From Anammoximicrobium sp032229885 (GTDB lineage: Bacteria; Planctomycetota; Planctomycetia; Pirellulales; Pirellulaceae), in the NCBI GenBank assembly GCA_032229885.1, contig JAVYAJ010000274.1, positions 1 through 36,605 of the forward strand: 36,605 nucleotides of DNA, written 5' to 3'. Shown in pieces: positions 8,470-16,843 of this stretch. Position numbers and translations under genes: made by a program. Numbering within the stretch: position 1 is the stretch's first letter; each line of letters starts with the position of its first letter. Under the pieces are notes generated by a model. It was not told where the DNA came from and did no database searches. It worked only from the letters and a program-made list of their open reading frames with translations.

Positions 8470-9008
8470 GAGCTGCTCTCCAATTCCTCGACGAGGATCT
8501 TGTCGTTGGTATAGATGTCGATGCCGGCGGCGATTTCCAGCGCTGCGCGAACGATGTTGGGAGCGTCCAGATCGGAGTGCGCCACCAGCGCGCGCGCGGC
8601 CGCGACGGCATAGCTGCCGCCGGATCCGATGCCGATCACGCCGTCCGTCGGCTGGATGACATCCCCGTTGCCGCTGACCAGCAGGGAATGCCCGGCGTCG
8701 GCGACGGTCAACAGAGCCTCCAGACGACGCAAAGCGCGGTCCGTGCGCCACTCTCTAGCCAGCTCGGTCGCCGCTCGCGGCATATTCGCCGGATGGTCCT
8801 TCAGCTTGGCCTCGAAGCGTTCGAGCAACGCAAAGGCGTCCGCCGCTCCGCCGGCGAAGCCGCACAGAACGCGGCCCTCCGCCAGACGACGGATCTTGAC
8901 AGCGTCATGTTTAACGACCGTCGTGCCCAGCGTGACCTGCCCGTCGCCGCCCATCGCCACCCGTCCACGATGGCGAATTGTCAAAATGGTGGTGGCATGC
9001 AGTTCCAT
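8466..9008 (-). CDS. hslV: HslV peptidase subunit
   Basis: HslV is the dodecameric Thr-type peptidase partner of HslU. The 180-residue product starts MELHATTILTIRHRG. The catalytic threonine is Thr6, so a five-residue leader must be removed, as in HslV proteins that carry the HATT N-terminus (E. coli has only Met before Thr). Diagnostic segments follow: GDGQVTLG, VLCGFAGGAADAFALLERFE, WRTDRALRRLEALL, LLVSGNGDVIQP, IGSGGSYAVAAARAL and IYTNDKI. ATG at 9008 is selected by this N-terminus; the ribosome-binding site is weak. It is the upstream gene of the hslV-hslU pair. A 269-bp gap separates it from the phosphorylase gene upstream, so a separate promoter is possible. Confidence 0.97.
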   Translation of the reverse strand: MELHATTILTIRHRGRVAMGGDGQVTLGTTVVKHDAVKIRRLAEGRVLCGFAGGAADAFALLERFEAKLKDHPANMPRAATELAREWRTDRALRRLEALLTVADAGHSLLVSGNGDVIQPTDGVIGIGSGGSYAVAAARALVAHSDLDAPNIVRAALEIAAGIDIYTNDKILVEELESSS

Positions 9009-9277
9009 GAATTGTCCGGGGTAAACCCAAGGCGGTCTTCGATAAAGCGGTCTTCGATGTCGAACAGCACAGTGTGGCGAAAACGGGGCGAGAACTCTAG
9101 GGGCGGTCTGGAAAAAGGCGCGGCGAGGCCGCGCCGAAAATCGTTCGCGCGTCGCGAAGCCCGCATGGGGTCGCGTTTCGCCACGCCCGTGGCCTCCCCA
9201 CGGACAGGCCGCCACTGCCGCCCCGGCAACCCGCCCTTCGAGCCGCGCGGCTCGACGCGCCCCAGCGAGGGGCTTCG

Positions 9278-10204
9278 TCAGCCGTCCCGCGCCCCGCGAG
9301 GCCACGGCCCGGCGATCACCGCGGTCACGATCTGCCGTACGTGCGGTTCCGCCTGCGAGGCCGCGCGGATCACGTCCGTCGCACAGACGGCCTCGGGCAT
9401 ATCGGGACGGGCGACGTTGGTGACGATCGACAACGCCAGCGTGCGCACCCCGCACACGGCCGCCGCCACGGCTTCGGGGACGGTGGACATGCCGACCACA
9501 TCGCCGCCGATTCGTCGCAAAAAACGGTATTCGGCTCGTGTTTCGTAACTCGGGCCCATCACCGCGACATAGACGCCCCGGTGCGCCGAAAAATGGCCGC
9601 GACGCGCGGTCGCCAGCGCTTGCGCAATCAGCTCCGGATCATAGATTCGCACATCCAGGTGGCGGCCCGATGAATCCGTCGGGCAGGCGCCGGTCGGCCG
9701 GACCCCGGCCACGCCCGGCAGCATGGGCATAGCCGACGCTCCAGTTCGGTTCAGCAGGCCGCCGCTTCCGGCCTGCAGGTCGAGATGGTCGGCCACCACA
9801 ACCACGTCGCCCAGCGCAAGAGCGGGGTTCAATCCGCCGCTGGCGTTGGACAGGATCAACGTCCGCGCGCCCAACGCGGCGATCGTCAAGACCGGCAATG
9901 CGAGTTCGATGCGCGCATACCCTTCGTATCCGTGGCAGCGACCGTCCATGACGATCACCGACCGCTCGCCGATCCGCCCGCAGACGAGCCGACCTCGGTG
10001 CCCCGTGGCGGTGGAACGAGGCCAGCCAGGAATGTCGCTGTAACGTAGGACGACTCGCGGGTGAACCAGGCTGGCCAGCCGGTGCAGGCCCGTGCCGAGC
10101 ACCAGCGCCGCCTCGGGGCGGACAGGCCACCGGCGACGAATCGCCGCTGCGCTGGCTTCGATTCGCGCGACCAGCGCATCGTCCATAGCGTGAGGCATCG
10201 TCAT
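9278..10204 (-). CDS. purine nucleoside phosphorylase paralogue 1 (Asn type)
   Basis: This belongs to the trimeric PNP/MTAP family, which phosphorolyses purine nucleosides to base and ribose-1-phosphate in salvage. It has 308 residues. Motifs: phosphate loop LGTGL (36-40), GHRGRLV (68-74), GRCHGYEG (88-95), SNASGGL (119-125), GPSYETRAEYR (217-227) with Glu221 at the base-binding position, GMSTVPE (238-244) and SIVTNVA with Asn263, the residue equivalent to human Asn243 that selects 6-oxopurines. A segment at about 145-185 is longer than in its neighbour and rich in Gly/Pro. The ATG at 10204 is used; ATGs at 10198 and 10186 are also possible and none has a good ribosome-binding site. It follows paralogue 2 with a 199-bp gap. 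Guanosine and inosine are the likely substrates by inference. Confidence 0.92.
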   Translation of the reverse strand: MTMPHAMDDALVARIEASAAAIRRRWPVRPEAALVLGTGLHRLASLVHPRVVLRYSDIPGWPRSTATGHRGRLVCGRIGERSVIVMDGRCHGYEGYARIELALPVLTIAALGARTLILSNASGGLNPALALGDVVVVADHLDLQAGSGGLLNRTGASAMPMLPGVAGVRPTGACPTDSSGRHLDVRIYDPELIAQALATARRGHFSAHRGVYVAVMGPSYETRAEYRFLRRIGGDVVGMSTVPEAVAAAVCGVRTLALSIVTNVARPDMPEAVCATDVIRAASQAEPHVRQIVTAVIAGPWPRGARDG

Positions 10205-10403
10205 GGGCACACGACGTCGGTGAGTGAGCGTTTTGCCGCGACAGGCTCGTCTCGAGCGCCGGCCCCGCGCCGCATTTACGGCCGAGCCTCGCGGAATCGC
10301 GGGCCGAAGACCTTCACGCCGCCAAGCACCGGTCGCGGGCTGTCCTGGCGCCCCATCTCGAACCGGAACGTGAGCCGGCGGACCTGCCCGTTTGCGGTTC
10401 GTC

Positions 10404-11237
10404 TTACGCCGCTCCTTTTTCCTCGGCCAAGACGCCCGACACCAGCGCACACAACCTGGGTTCGGCGTCGTTGGCGATGGCGATGATCTGGTTGATGTCC
10501 GCCGTTTCCAGGGCGTCGGGCAGGCACAGATCGGTGACGATCGAAAAGCCGACGACGCGCAGGCCGCAGTGAACGGCGACGATCACCTCCGGCACGGTCG
10601 ACATGGTGACCGCATCCGCCCCGATCGCCCGGAGGAATCGATACTCGGCTCGTGTCTCCAGATTGGGACCGGGCACGGCGACGAGGACGCCTTGGTGAGC
10701 CACGAGATCGCAGCGGCGAGCGACGGCCAGCGCACGGTCGACCAAACGCCGCGCGTAGGGTTCGCTCATGTCGGGAAATCGGGGGCCCAACCGGTCGTCG
10801 TTGATCCCGATCAGCGGATTGTCGCCCATCAAGTTGATATGGTCTTCGATCACCATGATGTCGCCGCAGCGGTAGTGTGGATTCAGGCCCCCGCAGGCGT
10901 TCGAGACGACCAGCAGCTCGGCGCCGAGCGCCCGCATCACGCGCACGGGCAGTGTGATCTGTTTCAGCGTATGGCCCTCGTAGCGATGAAATCGACCCGC
11001 CATCGCCACGACCGGCAGCCCGTTCAAATGCCCGCAGACCAGGCGGCTGTGATGCGTCGGGGGCGTCGAATGGGGGAAATGAGGAATGTCGTCATAGTCG
11101 AACTCGGCTTCCACCCGAAGGCTCCGGACCAACCCGCCCAGCCCGGTGCCCAGGATGATTCCCGCATGCGGCCGGACGGGCCAGCGCGCCCGGATCATTC
11201 CGACGGTTTCTTCGATCTTGTCGTATAAATCCAACAT
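10404..11237 (-). CDS. purine nucleoside phosphorylase paralogue 2 (Asp type)
   Basis: This is a 277-residue member of the same PNP/MTAP family and close to the typical length. Motifs: LGTGLGGL (29-36), AGRFHRYEG (80-88), SNACGGL (112-118), GPNLETRAEYR (190-200) with Glu194, TMSTVPEVIVAVHCGLRV (211-228), which is strikingly like mammalian PNP, and SIVTDLC with Asp236 where paralogue 1 has Asn263. The usual GHxGRLV motif is replaced by THHSRLV (61-67). An Asp at this position is seen in MTA phosphorylases and in some bacterial PNPs, so 6-aminopurine or broader substrates are possible, but this is inference. ATG at 11237 has GGAG close upstream and GAGAGG about 10 nt upstream. It is the first gene of the minus-strand group leading to hslVU. 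Confidence 0.92.
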   Translation of the reverse strand: MLDLYDKIEETVGMIRARWPVRPHAGIILGTGLGGLVRSLRVEAEFDYDDIPHFPHSTPPTHHSRLVCGHLNGLPVVAMAGRFHRYEGHTLKQITLPVRVMRALGAELLVVSNACGGLNPHYRCGDIMVIEDHINLMGDNPLIGINDDRLGPRFPDMSEPYARRLVDRALAVARRCDLVAHQGVLVAVPGPNLETRAEYRFLRAIGADAVTMSTVPEVIVAVHCGLRVVGFSIVTDLCLPDALETADINQIIAIANDAEPRLCALVSGVLAEEKGAA

Positions 11238-11575
11238 GCTCCGTTGCCTCTCTGGCTGTTTTCGCGGTGGTCCTTGGTTTGGTCGAGCCGTATCGGACGC
11301 CGTGTCGCGGTCGGTCGCTCGGCCGGCCGAGCGGTCCAGCGCTTGACAAGTCCCTCGGCGGTGCGTTTTCGAGGCGGACGGGCGGACCGCGGCGCCTTGG
11401 GGCGATGACAGAGCCGCCGCACGCGGCGGAGGACGGCCCATCCCATCGTAACCCGAAGCGTGAGCGAGGGAGCAGTCTATCCCCTCGCTCATGCCTCGGG
11501 TTACCTTCCCTCGCTCACGCTTCGGGTTACGGTCAAGGGCGACCGCGTGCGGTGGAAATCCGTCGCCAAGCTTGG
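11238..11575. other. 338-bp spacer between trpD and the phosphorylase genes
   Basis: All flanking genes are on the minus strand. The spacer holds three copies of the 22-bp dispersed element within 81 bp (11449-11529), placed 46-127 bp beyond the trpD stop. The part nearest the phosphorylase gene (11238-11440) is Arg-codon-rich and GC-rich with no recognisable gene. Confidence 0.7.
11449..11529. repeat. cluster of three NPKRERG-type elements forming a hairpin
   Basis: A direct copy lies at 11449-11470, and two inverted copies lie at 11482-11503 (diverged, with tcatgcctc) and 11508-11529 (perfect inverse of the first). Copies 1 and 3 could pair as a 22-bp stem around a 37-nt loop. The position just past trpD suggests a transcription terminator or a REP-like element; there is no U-tract. 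Confidence 0.85.
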
Positions 11576-12592
11576 CTATTGGCTATGGGTGGCATCCACC
11601 AAGGCTCGCAGCAGTCGTGCGGCGCCGCCGCTGTCCAGGGCCTCGGCGGCCAGCTCGGCGGCCGTGCGCAGCGAGTCCGTTCGTCCGATCGTCCACAGGG
11701 CCGCCGCCGCGTTCATCACGACGATGTCTCGCGCTGGGCCGCGACGCCCGGCGAGCACCTCGCGGATCAGCGCCGCGCTGGCCTCCGGTCCGTCCACTCG
11801 CAGTTGGGCCACCTCGGCCGGCGGCAACCCGAACATCTCCGGGCTCCACGTCGTATCGATGATCTCGTCGGGAGTGACCACGGTGACATCTGTCTGGCCG
11901 CCGAGCGTCACTTCGTCCAGCCCGTCGCGCCCGCAGACCACAACCGCCCGCTGGCCGCCCAATCGCTGCAAGGCGGCCGCCAGCATTCGACGGTACGCCG
12001 GGCGTCCCACTCCGAGCAGTTGAAACGGCGCGGATCCCGGGTTGCAGAGCGGTCCCACCAGATTGAAGATCGTCGACACGGCCAAGCGTTTGCGGACCGC
12101 CGCCACATGCCGCATCGAAGGGTGCATCAGCGGGGCGAAACAGAAACACATGCCGAGCTCGTCCAGGCAGCGTTCCACGACCTCCACCGGAGCTTCGATG
12201 TTGACGCCCAGCGCGGTCAGGACGTCCGCCGAACCCGACCTGCTGGTCACGCTGCGATTGCCGTGCTTGCAGACCGCCACGCCAGCCGCGGCGGCCACCA
12301 ATGCCGCCCCCGTGCTGACGTTGAACGTGCCCAAGGCGTCGCCGCCGGTCCCGCACGTATCGAGCACGCGGGGCCGCGCCGTGCGAACGCGGCGCATGTG
12401 CCGGCGCATCGCCCTCGCCGCGCCCGCGACCTCGTCGACGGTCTCGCCTTTGGTTCGCAGCGCCAACAGAAAATCCGCCATCTCGCCATCGCCGCACAGA
12501 CCCTGCATGATCGCGTCGATCACGGCCGCCATTTCGTCGATGTTCAGGTGCGCGCCGCGCACGATGCGAGCCGTGAAGTCCGAAATCCTCAT
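11576..12592 (-). CDS. trpD: anthranilate phosphoribosyltransferase TrpD
   Basis: TrpD joins anthranilate to phosphoribosyl pyrophosphate, the second committed step of tryptophan synthesis, in the cytoplasm. The 338-residue product has the normal family length. It shows DTCGTGGDALGTFNVST (78-94, PRPP-binding Gly loop at 81-85), KHGNRSVTSRSGSADVL (109-125), the MHPSMRHVAAVR and NLVGPLCNPG segments that line the anthranilate channel, and DGLDEVTL, the Asp-Glu pair that binds magnesium. ATG at 12592 (MRISDFTARI) is chosen because the family starts about here; an upstream in-frame region adds a Gly/Ala/Arg stretch with no match. It is alone: no trpA, B, C, E or G gene is nearby. It is divergent from selA across 332 bp. 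Confidence 0.96.
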   Translation of the reverse strand: MRISDFTARIVRGAHLNIDEMAAVIDAIMQGLCGDGEMADFLLALRTKGETVDEVAGAARAMRRHMRRVRTARPRVLDTCGTGGDALGTFNVSTGAALVAAAAGVAVCKHGNRSVTSRSGSADVLTALGVNIEAPVEVVERCLDELGMCFCFAPLMHPSMRHVAAVRKRLAVSTIFNLVGPLCNPGSAPFQLLGVGRPAYRRMLAAALQRLGGQRAVVVCGRDGLDEVTLGGQTDVTVVTPDEIIDTTWSPEMFGLPPAEVAQLRVDGPEASAALIREVLAGRRGPARDIVVMNAAAALWTIGRTDSLRTAAELAAEALDSGGAARLLRALVDATHSQ

Positions 12593-12924
12593 GCCGTTGG
12601 TCCCGATCCTCCCGTGGCGAAGTCCCGCGCCGGCAGGGTCTCGTCCCGCAATCGTTCCGGCCGCCAATCATTCCGGCGGACGCCCGTTCTCGCGGACGCC
12701 GATCGACGCCCACGTGCGGCCCGCCTTGGTAAAGCGTTTCTGTCACCCGCCTCATTGTGTCATCCGCCGTTGTGGACGGCAAGCGGACCCTGTCGGTCCG
12801 GAACGCAAGCGTGTAGAATCGAACACCAGCGCGCGGGGCCGACGAGGCCGAGCCGCGTTCGCGCCGCCGACGTTTGCCCGCGCTGTCCGCATGGACATAT
12901 CGTTCCCTGAATCCGGAGGCCGTC
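12593..12924. other. 332-bp divergent spacer, trpD/selA
   Basis: This must contain both promoters. A TAGAAT hexamer lies at 12814-12819, 105 bp before the selA ATG. An imperfect 16-bp-period duplication is present (caatcgttccgg at 12649 and caatcattccgg at 12665). No gene is seen. Confidence 0.65.
12915..12919 (+). promoter_or_regulatory. ribosome-binding site deciding the selA start
   Basis: GGAGG is followed by 5 nt and then the ATG at 12925. This favours that ATG over the in-frame start at 12874. Confidence 0.8.
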
Positions 12925-14349
12925 ATGTCGAGCATGTTTCGCAACATCCCGTCCGTGAACGAGCTCTTGGATAGCCCGCCGCTTCGCCAGGTGGTCGAGC
13001 GCGTCAACCGCAACGCGGTCGTGACCGAGGTGCGGCGGTTTCTCGACAATTTGCGGACGGAAATGCAGTCCGCGGCGGCGGAAGTGAAAATCCCGACGCC
13101 GAGCGAATTGGCCGAGCGGATCGCCGCGTGGATCGACGCCGAAGTCACGGCCAATCTGCGGCCGGTGATCAACGCCACCGGGATCATCTTGCACACCGGA
13201 TTGGGCCGCGCTCCGCTGGCCGAGTCGGCGATCGACGCGATGGGCGACGTGGCCCGCGGCTATTGCGCGCTCGAGGTCGACATCGCCACCGGCCAGCGTT
13301 CCGATCGGTCGCTGGACGCCGCCGAGGCCTTGACCAGGCTGACCGGCGCCGAGGCCGCGACGGTGGTCAACAACAATGCCGGGGCCACCATGCTGACGCT
13401 GGCGGCCCTGGGCTTTGGCCGGGAAGTGATCGTGTCTCGCGGCCAGTTGGTCGAGATCGGCGGCAGCTATCGACTGCCCGAAGTGATGGAGACCAGCGGG
13501 GCCAGGCTGCGCGAGGTGGGCACGACCAACAAGACGCGAATCGAGGATTACCGGGCGGCCATCGGCCCGGATACGGCGGCCCTGATGCGGGTCCATGCGA
13601 GCAATTACGCCATCGTCGGATTCACCGAGCAGCCTTCGCTGGCCGAACTCGTCGCGCTCAGCGCCAAGCACCGACTGCCGCTGATCGATGATATCGGCTC
13701 GGGCGCCTTCCAGGATCTGGCAGCCTACGGGATCGGCGGCGAACCACAGGTCCTCGACAGCGTGCGAGCGGGAGCGGACATCGTCCTGTTCAGCGGCGAC
13801 AAACTGCTGAGCGGCCCGCAATGCGGGATCATCCTGGGCCGCCAAACGCTGATTCAGAAGATCAACAAGCACCCTTTGATGCGCGCCCTGCGGATGGACA
13901 AGCTGCGGCTGGCCGCTCTGTTGGAAACGTTGCGTCTGCATCAGCGCAGCGCGGGCGCCGAGCATGCCGTTCCCCTCCTGTCGCTGCTGACGACCTCGGC
14001 GGCCAATCTGCGACAGCGCGCCGAACGTCTGGCGCCCCAGTTGGCTGCGTGTCCGGCGATCAAGTCGGCCGAGCCGATCCAGTCGCAAGCGTATCTCGGC
14101 GGAGGCAGTGTGCCCTCGCAATCCTTGGACAGTTGGGCCATCGCCATCGAGCCCAAACAGGGCAGCGTAGACGAACTGGCCGTGCGCTTGCGCAAAGCGA
14201 CGCCGTCGCTGTTCGGGCGGATCTATAAAGATCGGCTGCTGTTGGATCTGCGGGCGGTGTTCCCGCGCGAAGACATCCAATTGGTGGCGGCGATCGAGCG
14301 ACTCGATCGCCGAATTGCAGACGGTCCCACCGAGGCCATGCCATCGTGA
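12925..14349 (+). CDS. selA: L-seryl-tRNA(Sec) selenium transferase SelA
   Basis: SelA is the PLP-dependent decameric enzyme that converts seryl-tRNA(Sec) to selenocysteinyl-tRNA(Sec) with selenophosphate. The product is 474 residues (E. coli 463). The N-terminal tRNA-binding region (RNIPSVNELLDSPPLRQVV) is followed by RPVINATGIILHTGLGRAPL, NNNAGATML, SRGQLVEIGGSYRLPEVM, REVGTTNKT and IDDIGSGAF. The PLP Lys is Lys293 in LFSGDKLLSGPQCGII, matching Lys295 in E. coli. The C-terminus ends with a small domain containing AVFPREDIQLVAAIERL. A strong GGAGG site sets the start. No selB, selD or tRNA-Sec gene is visible in the window. The following peroxiredoxin gene is 147 bp away with its own possible promoter. 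Confidence 0.96.
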   Translation: MSSMFRNIPSVNELLDSPPLRQVVERVNRNAVVTEVRRFLDNLRTEMQSAAAEVKIPTPSELAERIAAWIDAEVTANLRPVINATGIILHTGLGRAPLAESAIDAMGDVARGYCALEVDIATGQRSDRSLDAAEALTRLTGAEAATVVNNNAGATMLTLAALGFGREVIVSRGQLVEIGGSYRLPEVMETSGARLREVGTTNKTRIEDYRAAIGPDTAALMRVHASNYAIVGFTEQPSLAELVALSAKHRLPLIDDIGSGAFQDLAAYGIGGEPQVLDSVRAGADIVLFSGDKLLSGPQCGIILGRQTLIQKINKHPLMRALRMDKLRLAALLETLRLHQRSAGAEHAVPLLSLLTTSAANLRQRAERLAPQLAACPAIKSAEPIQSQAYLGGGSVPSQSLDSWAIAIEPKQGSVDELAVRLRKATPSLFGRIYKDRLLLDLRAVFPREDIQLVAAIERLDRRIADGPTEAMPS

Positions 14350-14401
14350 CGAGAGAACGTCAAGGTGGACGCCCGCCCGGCGCCCCCCTTTGCACGCGCG
14401 C

Positions 14402-14407
14402 TAGAAT
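14402..14407 (+). promoter_or_regulatory. possible -10 box (TAGAAT) before the peroxiredoxin
   Basis: TAGAAT lies 89 bp upstream of the peroxiredoxin ATG and 52 bp after the selA stop. There is no clear -35 element. Confidence 0.3.
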
Positions 14408-14496
14408 AGGACAAACTGGGCTAAGTTTGGACTGGAACATGACAGGCCCCCAGTCGGAACCTCTTTTTTACCGTTCACGAAGGAAAGGACGCTGCT

Positions 14497-15093
14497 ATGA
14501 CATCGCTCGTAACTCAACCCGCCCCAGATTTCACCGCTCAGGCCGTGATGCCGGACAAGTCGTTCAAGCAGATCAGTTTGTCGGATTACAAAGGCAAATA
14601 CGTCCTGCTGTTCTTCTATCCGTTGGATTTCACGTTCGTCTGCCCGACAGAGGTCATCGCGTTTTCTGACCGAGAGGCCGAGTTCGCCAAGCTGGGAGTG
14701 CAGATCCTGGGCGTTTCGGTCGACAGCCACTACACGCACTTGGCATGGCGGAACACGCCGCGCACGGATGGCGGTCTGGATCAGATCAACTATCCGTTGG
14801 TCGCTGATCTGAACAAGGAAATCAGCAAGTCCTACGGAATTTTGATTCCCGCCGGGATCGCGCTGCGCGGGCTTTACTTGATCGACAAGAACGGGATCGT
14901 CCAGCACGAGGTCGTCAACAATCTGGCTCTGGGGCGGAGCGTCGACGAAGCGCTGCGAATGGTCCAATCACTGCAATTCTTCGAGACTCACGGCGAGGTC
15001 TGCCCCGCCGACTGGCACGAAGGCTCGAAGGGAATGAAACAGACCATCGAGGGGAGCAAAGAATTTTTCGCGTCTGAATACGCGAAAAAGTGA
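14497..15093 (+). CDS. typical 2-Cys peroxiredoxin (AhpC/TSA family)
   Basis: This cytoplasmic thiol peroxidase reduces hydrogen peroxide and alkyl peroxides. The 198-residue product has the peroxidatic Cys49 in FYPLDFTFVCPTE and the resolving Cys169 in HGEVCPADW, the arrangement of dimeric typical 2-Cys enzymes. GVSVDSHYTHLAW (catalytic Arg and interface region), NYPLVADLNKEISKSYGI and GLYLIDKNGIVQHEVVNNL complete the fold. The C-terminal tail is a short helix of the type seen in overoxidation-sensitive eukaryotic-like enzymes, but I cannot judge sensitivity. ATG at 14497 has a strong AGGAAAGGA site 7 nt upstream. It is monocistronic; no thioredoxin reductase or AhpF gene is adjacent. Confidence 0.96.
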   Translation: MTSLVTQPAPDFTAQAVMPDKSFKQISLSDYKGKYVLLFFYPLDFTFVCPTEVIAFSDREAEFAKLGVQILGVSVDSHYTHLAWRNTPRTDGGLDQINYPLVADLNKEISKSYGILIPAGIALRGLYLIDKNGIVQHEVVNNLALGRSVDEALRMVQSLQFFETHGEVCPADWHEGSKGMKQTIEGSKEFFASEYAKK

Positions 15094-15958
15094 GCATGGC
15101 CGGTTGACGTTTCGGGCCGCGATTTCAGGCTGCGGCACGAGCGTGTCCCTGCGACGCGGCGATTCGGTCAACGGCTGCCGCCCGCACCGTGATTCTGCGA
15201 CGCGGGTCGACACGAATCGGACCGGCCAAGCCATCGACAGGGCGCGCATCCGAGGTGATGCGCAGTTCGGTTCGGCCGCGGCGAACCGAGCGACTCGGCG
15301 CGCGGCAGACGACCGACGGGCACGTTCCCGTCGGTAGAGGGTAACGGACACGTTATTAAGTCTCGGCCAAGGCGACCGCCAAGCCGCGGCCACGCGCGGC
15401 GGGTTCTTGTCACGGATCGAATCGAGGCTGCTCAGCCAACGCCACCGCCAACCTTGCGGCACGTCTATCGCTGGCGCGAAGTGCTGGAGGCTCGCGGGCT
15501 GGCGAGCCTGCGTGTGGGTTCGTGCGGAGGACGTGGCCTCGGCGTTGGACTTTTCCCAAGCTTTCGGACAAGATTTGGAAGCGAAGCGACGTTCATCGAA
15601 CGGCGCCGAGCGGGCCGCCAGACGCATTCGCGATCCACGCGGAATTAGCGCGGGATACTAGTTGGGAACCCACGGGCAAGTATGATAGACTTACGCCTGC
15701 GCAGCTTGGATCAGGGCGCTGTGCGCGGCGTACGGTGAACGACGCAGATCCGGAACGGCGCCGGTCTCGTGCGGTTTTCCAAAACTTGCGTAGGCCTGCG
15801 TGCGTACTCGCGGCGAGGGAAACCGCCCGGGACGATGGAGACGGAGGGCGGCGCGATGCGCGGGGATCCCGTGGGATTTTCGTTCGTCGATGCGCACAGA
15901 CTGGAACGAGGTGTAACAGGAAAAGGTCCAGACGGACTCATTGTAGAGGGCCAATACC
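15094..15958. other. 865-bp gene-free spacer
   Basis: This separates the peroxiredoxin from the receiver/ATPase gene, both on the plus strand. It contains an 8-bp perfect hairpin at 15488-15509. TATGAT occurs at 15681 without a convincing -35. Open frames are Arg-rich and lack ribosome-binding sites. Confidence 0.65.
15488..15509. other. perfect hairpin in the spacer
   Basis: AGGCTCGC (15488-15495) and GCGAGCCT (15502-15509) are exact complements around a 6-nt loop. No T-tract follows, so it is not a classical intrinsic terminator. Confidence 0.5.
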
Positions 15959-16843
15959 TTGTCTGTCGTACTAATCGTTGACGACAACGCGGTCGACCGT
16001 CAACGGGCCGCGCATATCGTAGAACAGGTCGGGATGAAGACGCGCTTCGCGACCAACGGCAAAGAGGCGTTGGCCAGCATGCAGCAGCGGCTGCCTGATG
16101 TGGTTCTGACGGACTTGCTGATGCCAGAGATGGACGGCCTCGAGTTGGTCGAACAGATCAAACGCGACTATGCGGCGACGCCCGTGATCTTGATGACCGC
16201 CCATGGCAGCGAAGAGATCGCCGTCAAAGCGTTGCGGGTAGGGGCTGCGAGCTACGTGCCCAAGCTCGTTCTGGCCCGTGACCTGGCCAATACAATTCGC
16301 GACGTGCTGACCATCGCCAGCACGCGACGTGGCGAACAGCAAGCGCTGTCATGCCTCCAAAAAGGCGAGTTGTACTTCGTCGTCGGCGTCGAACAGGGCG
16401 CGCATGAACCGCTCGTGGGTTATCTCCAGAACGAATTGAGGAAATGGCGGTTCTGTGGCGACGCGGACCTGATCCGCATCGGCACTGCGTTGCACGAAGC
16501 GTTTATCAACGCCGTCGAACACGGCAATTTAGAGTTGCCGTCGGACCTTCGCGATGATATGGACGGCGAGTATCACCGTCTGGCCGACGTTCGACGAGGC
16601 GAGCTTCCCTATTGTGAGCGAAAGGTTCATGTACAGGCGAGTTTCACGCGCGACGAACTGCAAGTGGTCATCCGCGACGAAGGGCCCGGCTTCGATCCGA
16701 GCTGTCTACCCGACCCGACCATTCCGGAGAACATCGGCAAGATCAGCGGTCGAGGCTTGTTGCTGATCCGAACCTTTATGGACGATGTAAGGTTCAACGA
16801 GACGGGAAATAAGATCATCCTGATCAAGAACCGGACGGCCTGA
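15959..16843 (+). CDS. receiver domain fused to an RsbW-like GHKL ATPase
   Basis: This is a 294-residue cytoplasmic signalling protein. Residues 1-120 are a CheY-like receiver: acidic pair Asp8-Asp9, phospho-acceptor Asp52 (VVLTDLLMPEMDG), a Thr in ILMTAHG and Lys in YVPK. Residues about 150-294 are a HATPase_c_2 domain of the anti-sigma-factor/serine kinase type: N-box LHEAFINAVEHGNLEL with Glu180 and Asn184, G1 box DEGPGFD from Asp240, and ISGRGLLLIRTFMDDV. It lacks a HisKA helix, so it is not a histidine kinase. The start is TTG at 15959, supported by AGAGGG 8 nt upstream and by the receiver beginning at once (MSVVLIVDDN). A hybrid kinase gene follows 149 bp downstream. It may control a partner-switching or sigma-factor circuit by phosphorylation; this is inferred. 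Confidence 0.88.
   Translation: MSVVLIVDDNAVDRQRAAHIVEQVGMKTRFATNGKEALASMQQRLPDVVLTDLLMPEMDGLELVEQIKRDYAATPVILMTAHGSEEIAVKALRVGAASYVPKLVLARDLANTIRDVLTIASTRRGEQQALSCLQKGELYFVVGVEQGAHEPLVGYLQNELRKWRFCGDADLIRIGTALHEAFINAVEHGNLELPSDLRDDMDGEYHRLADVRRGELPYCERKVHVQASFTRDELQVVIRDEGPGFDPSCLPDPTIPENIGKISGRGLLLIRTFMDDVRFNETGNKIILIKNRTA

Noticed and set aside
11267..14280. Very long open frames opposite trpD and selA
   Set aside because: They are antisense to genes with complete family motifs, are Arg/His/Ala-rich and have no ribosome-binding sites; this is the usual shadow effect of GC-rich DNA.
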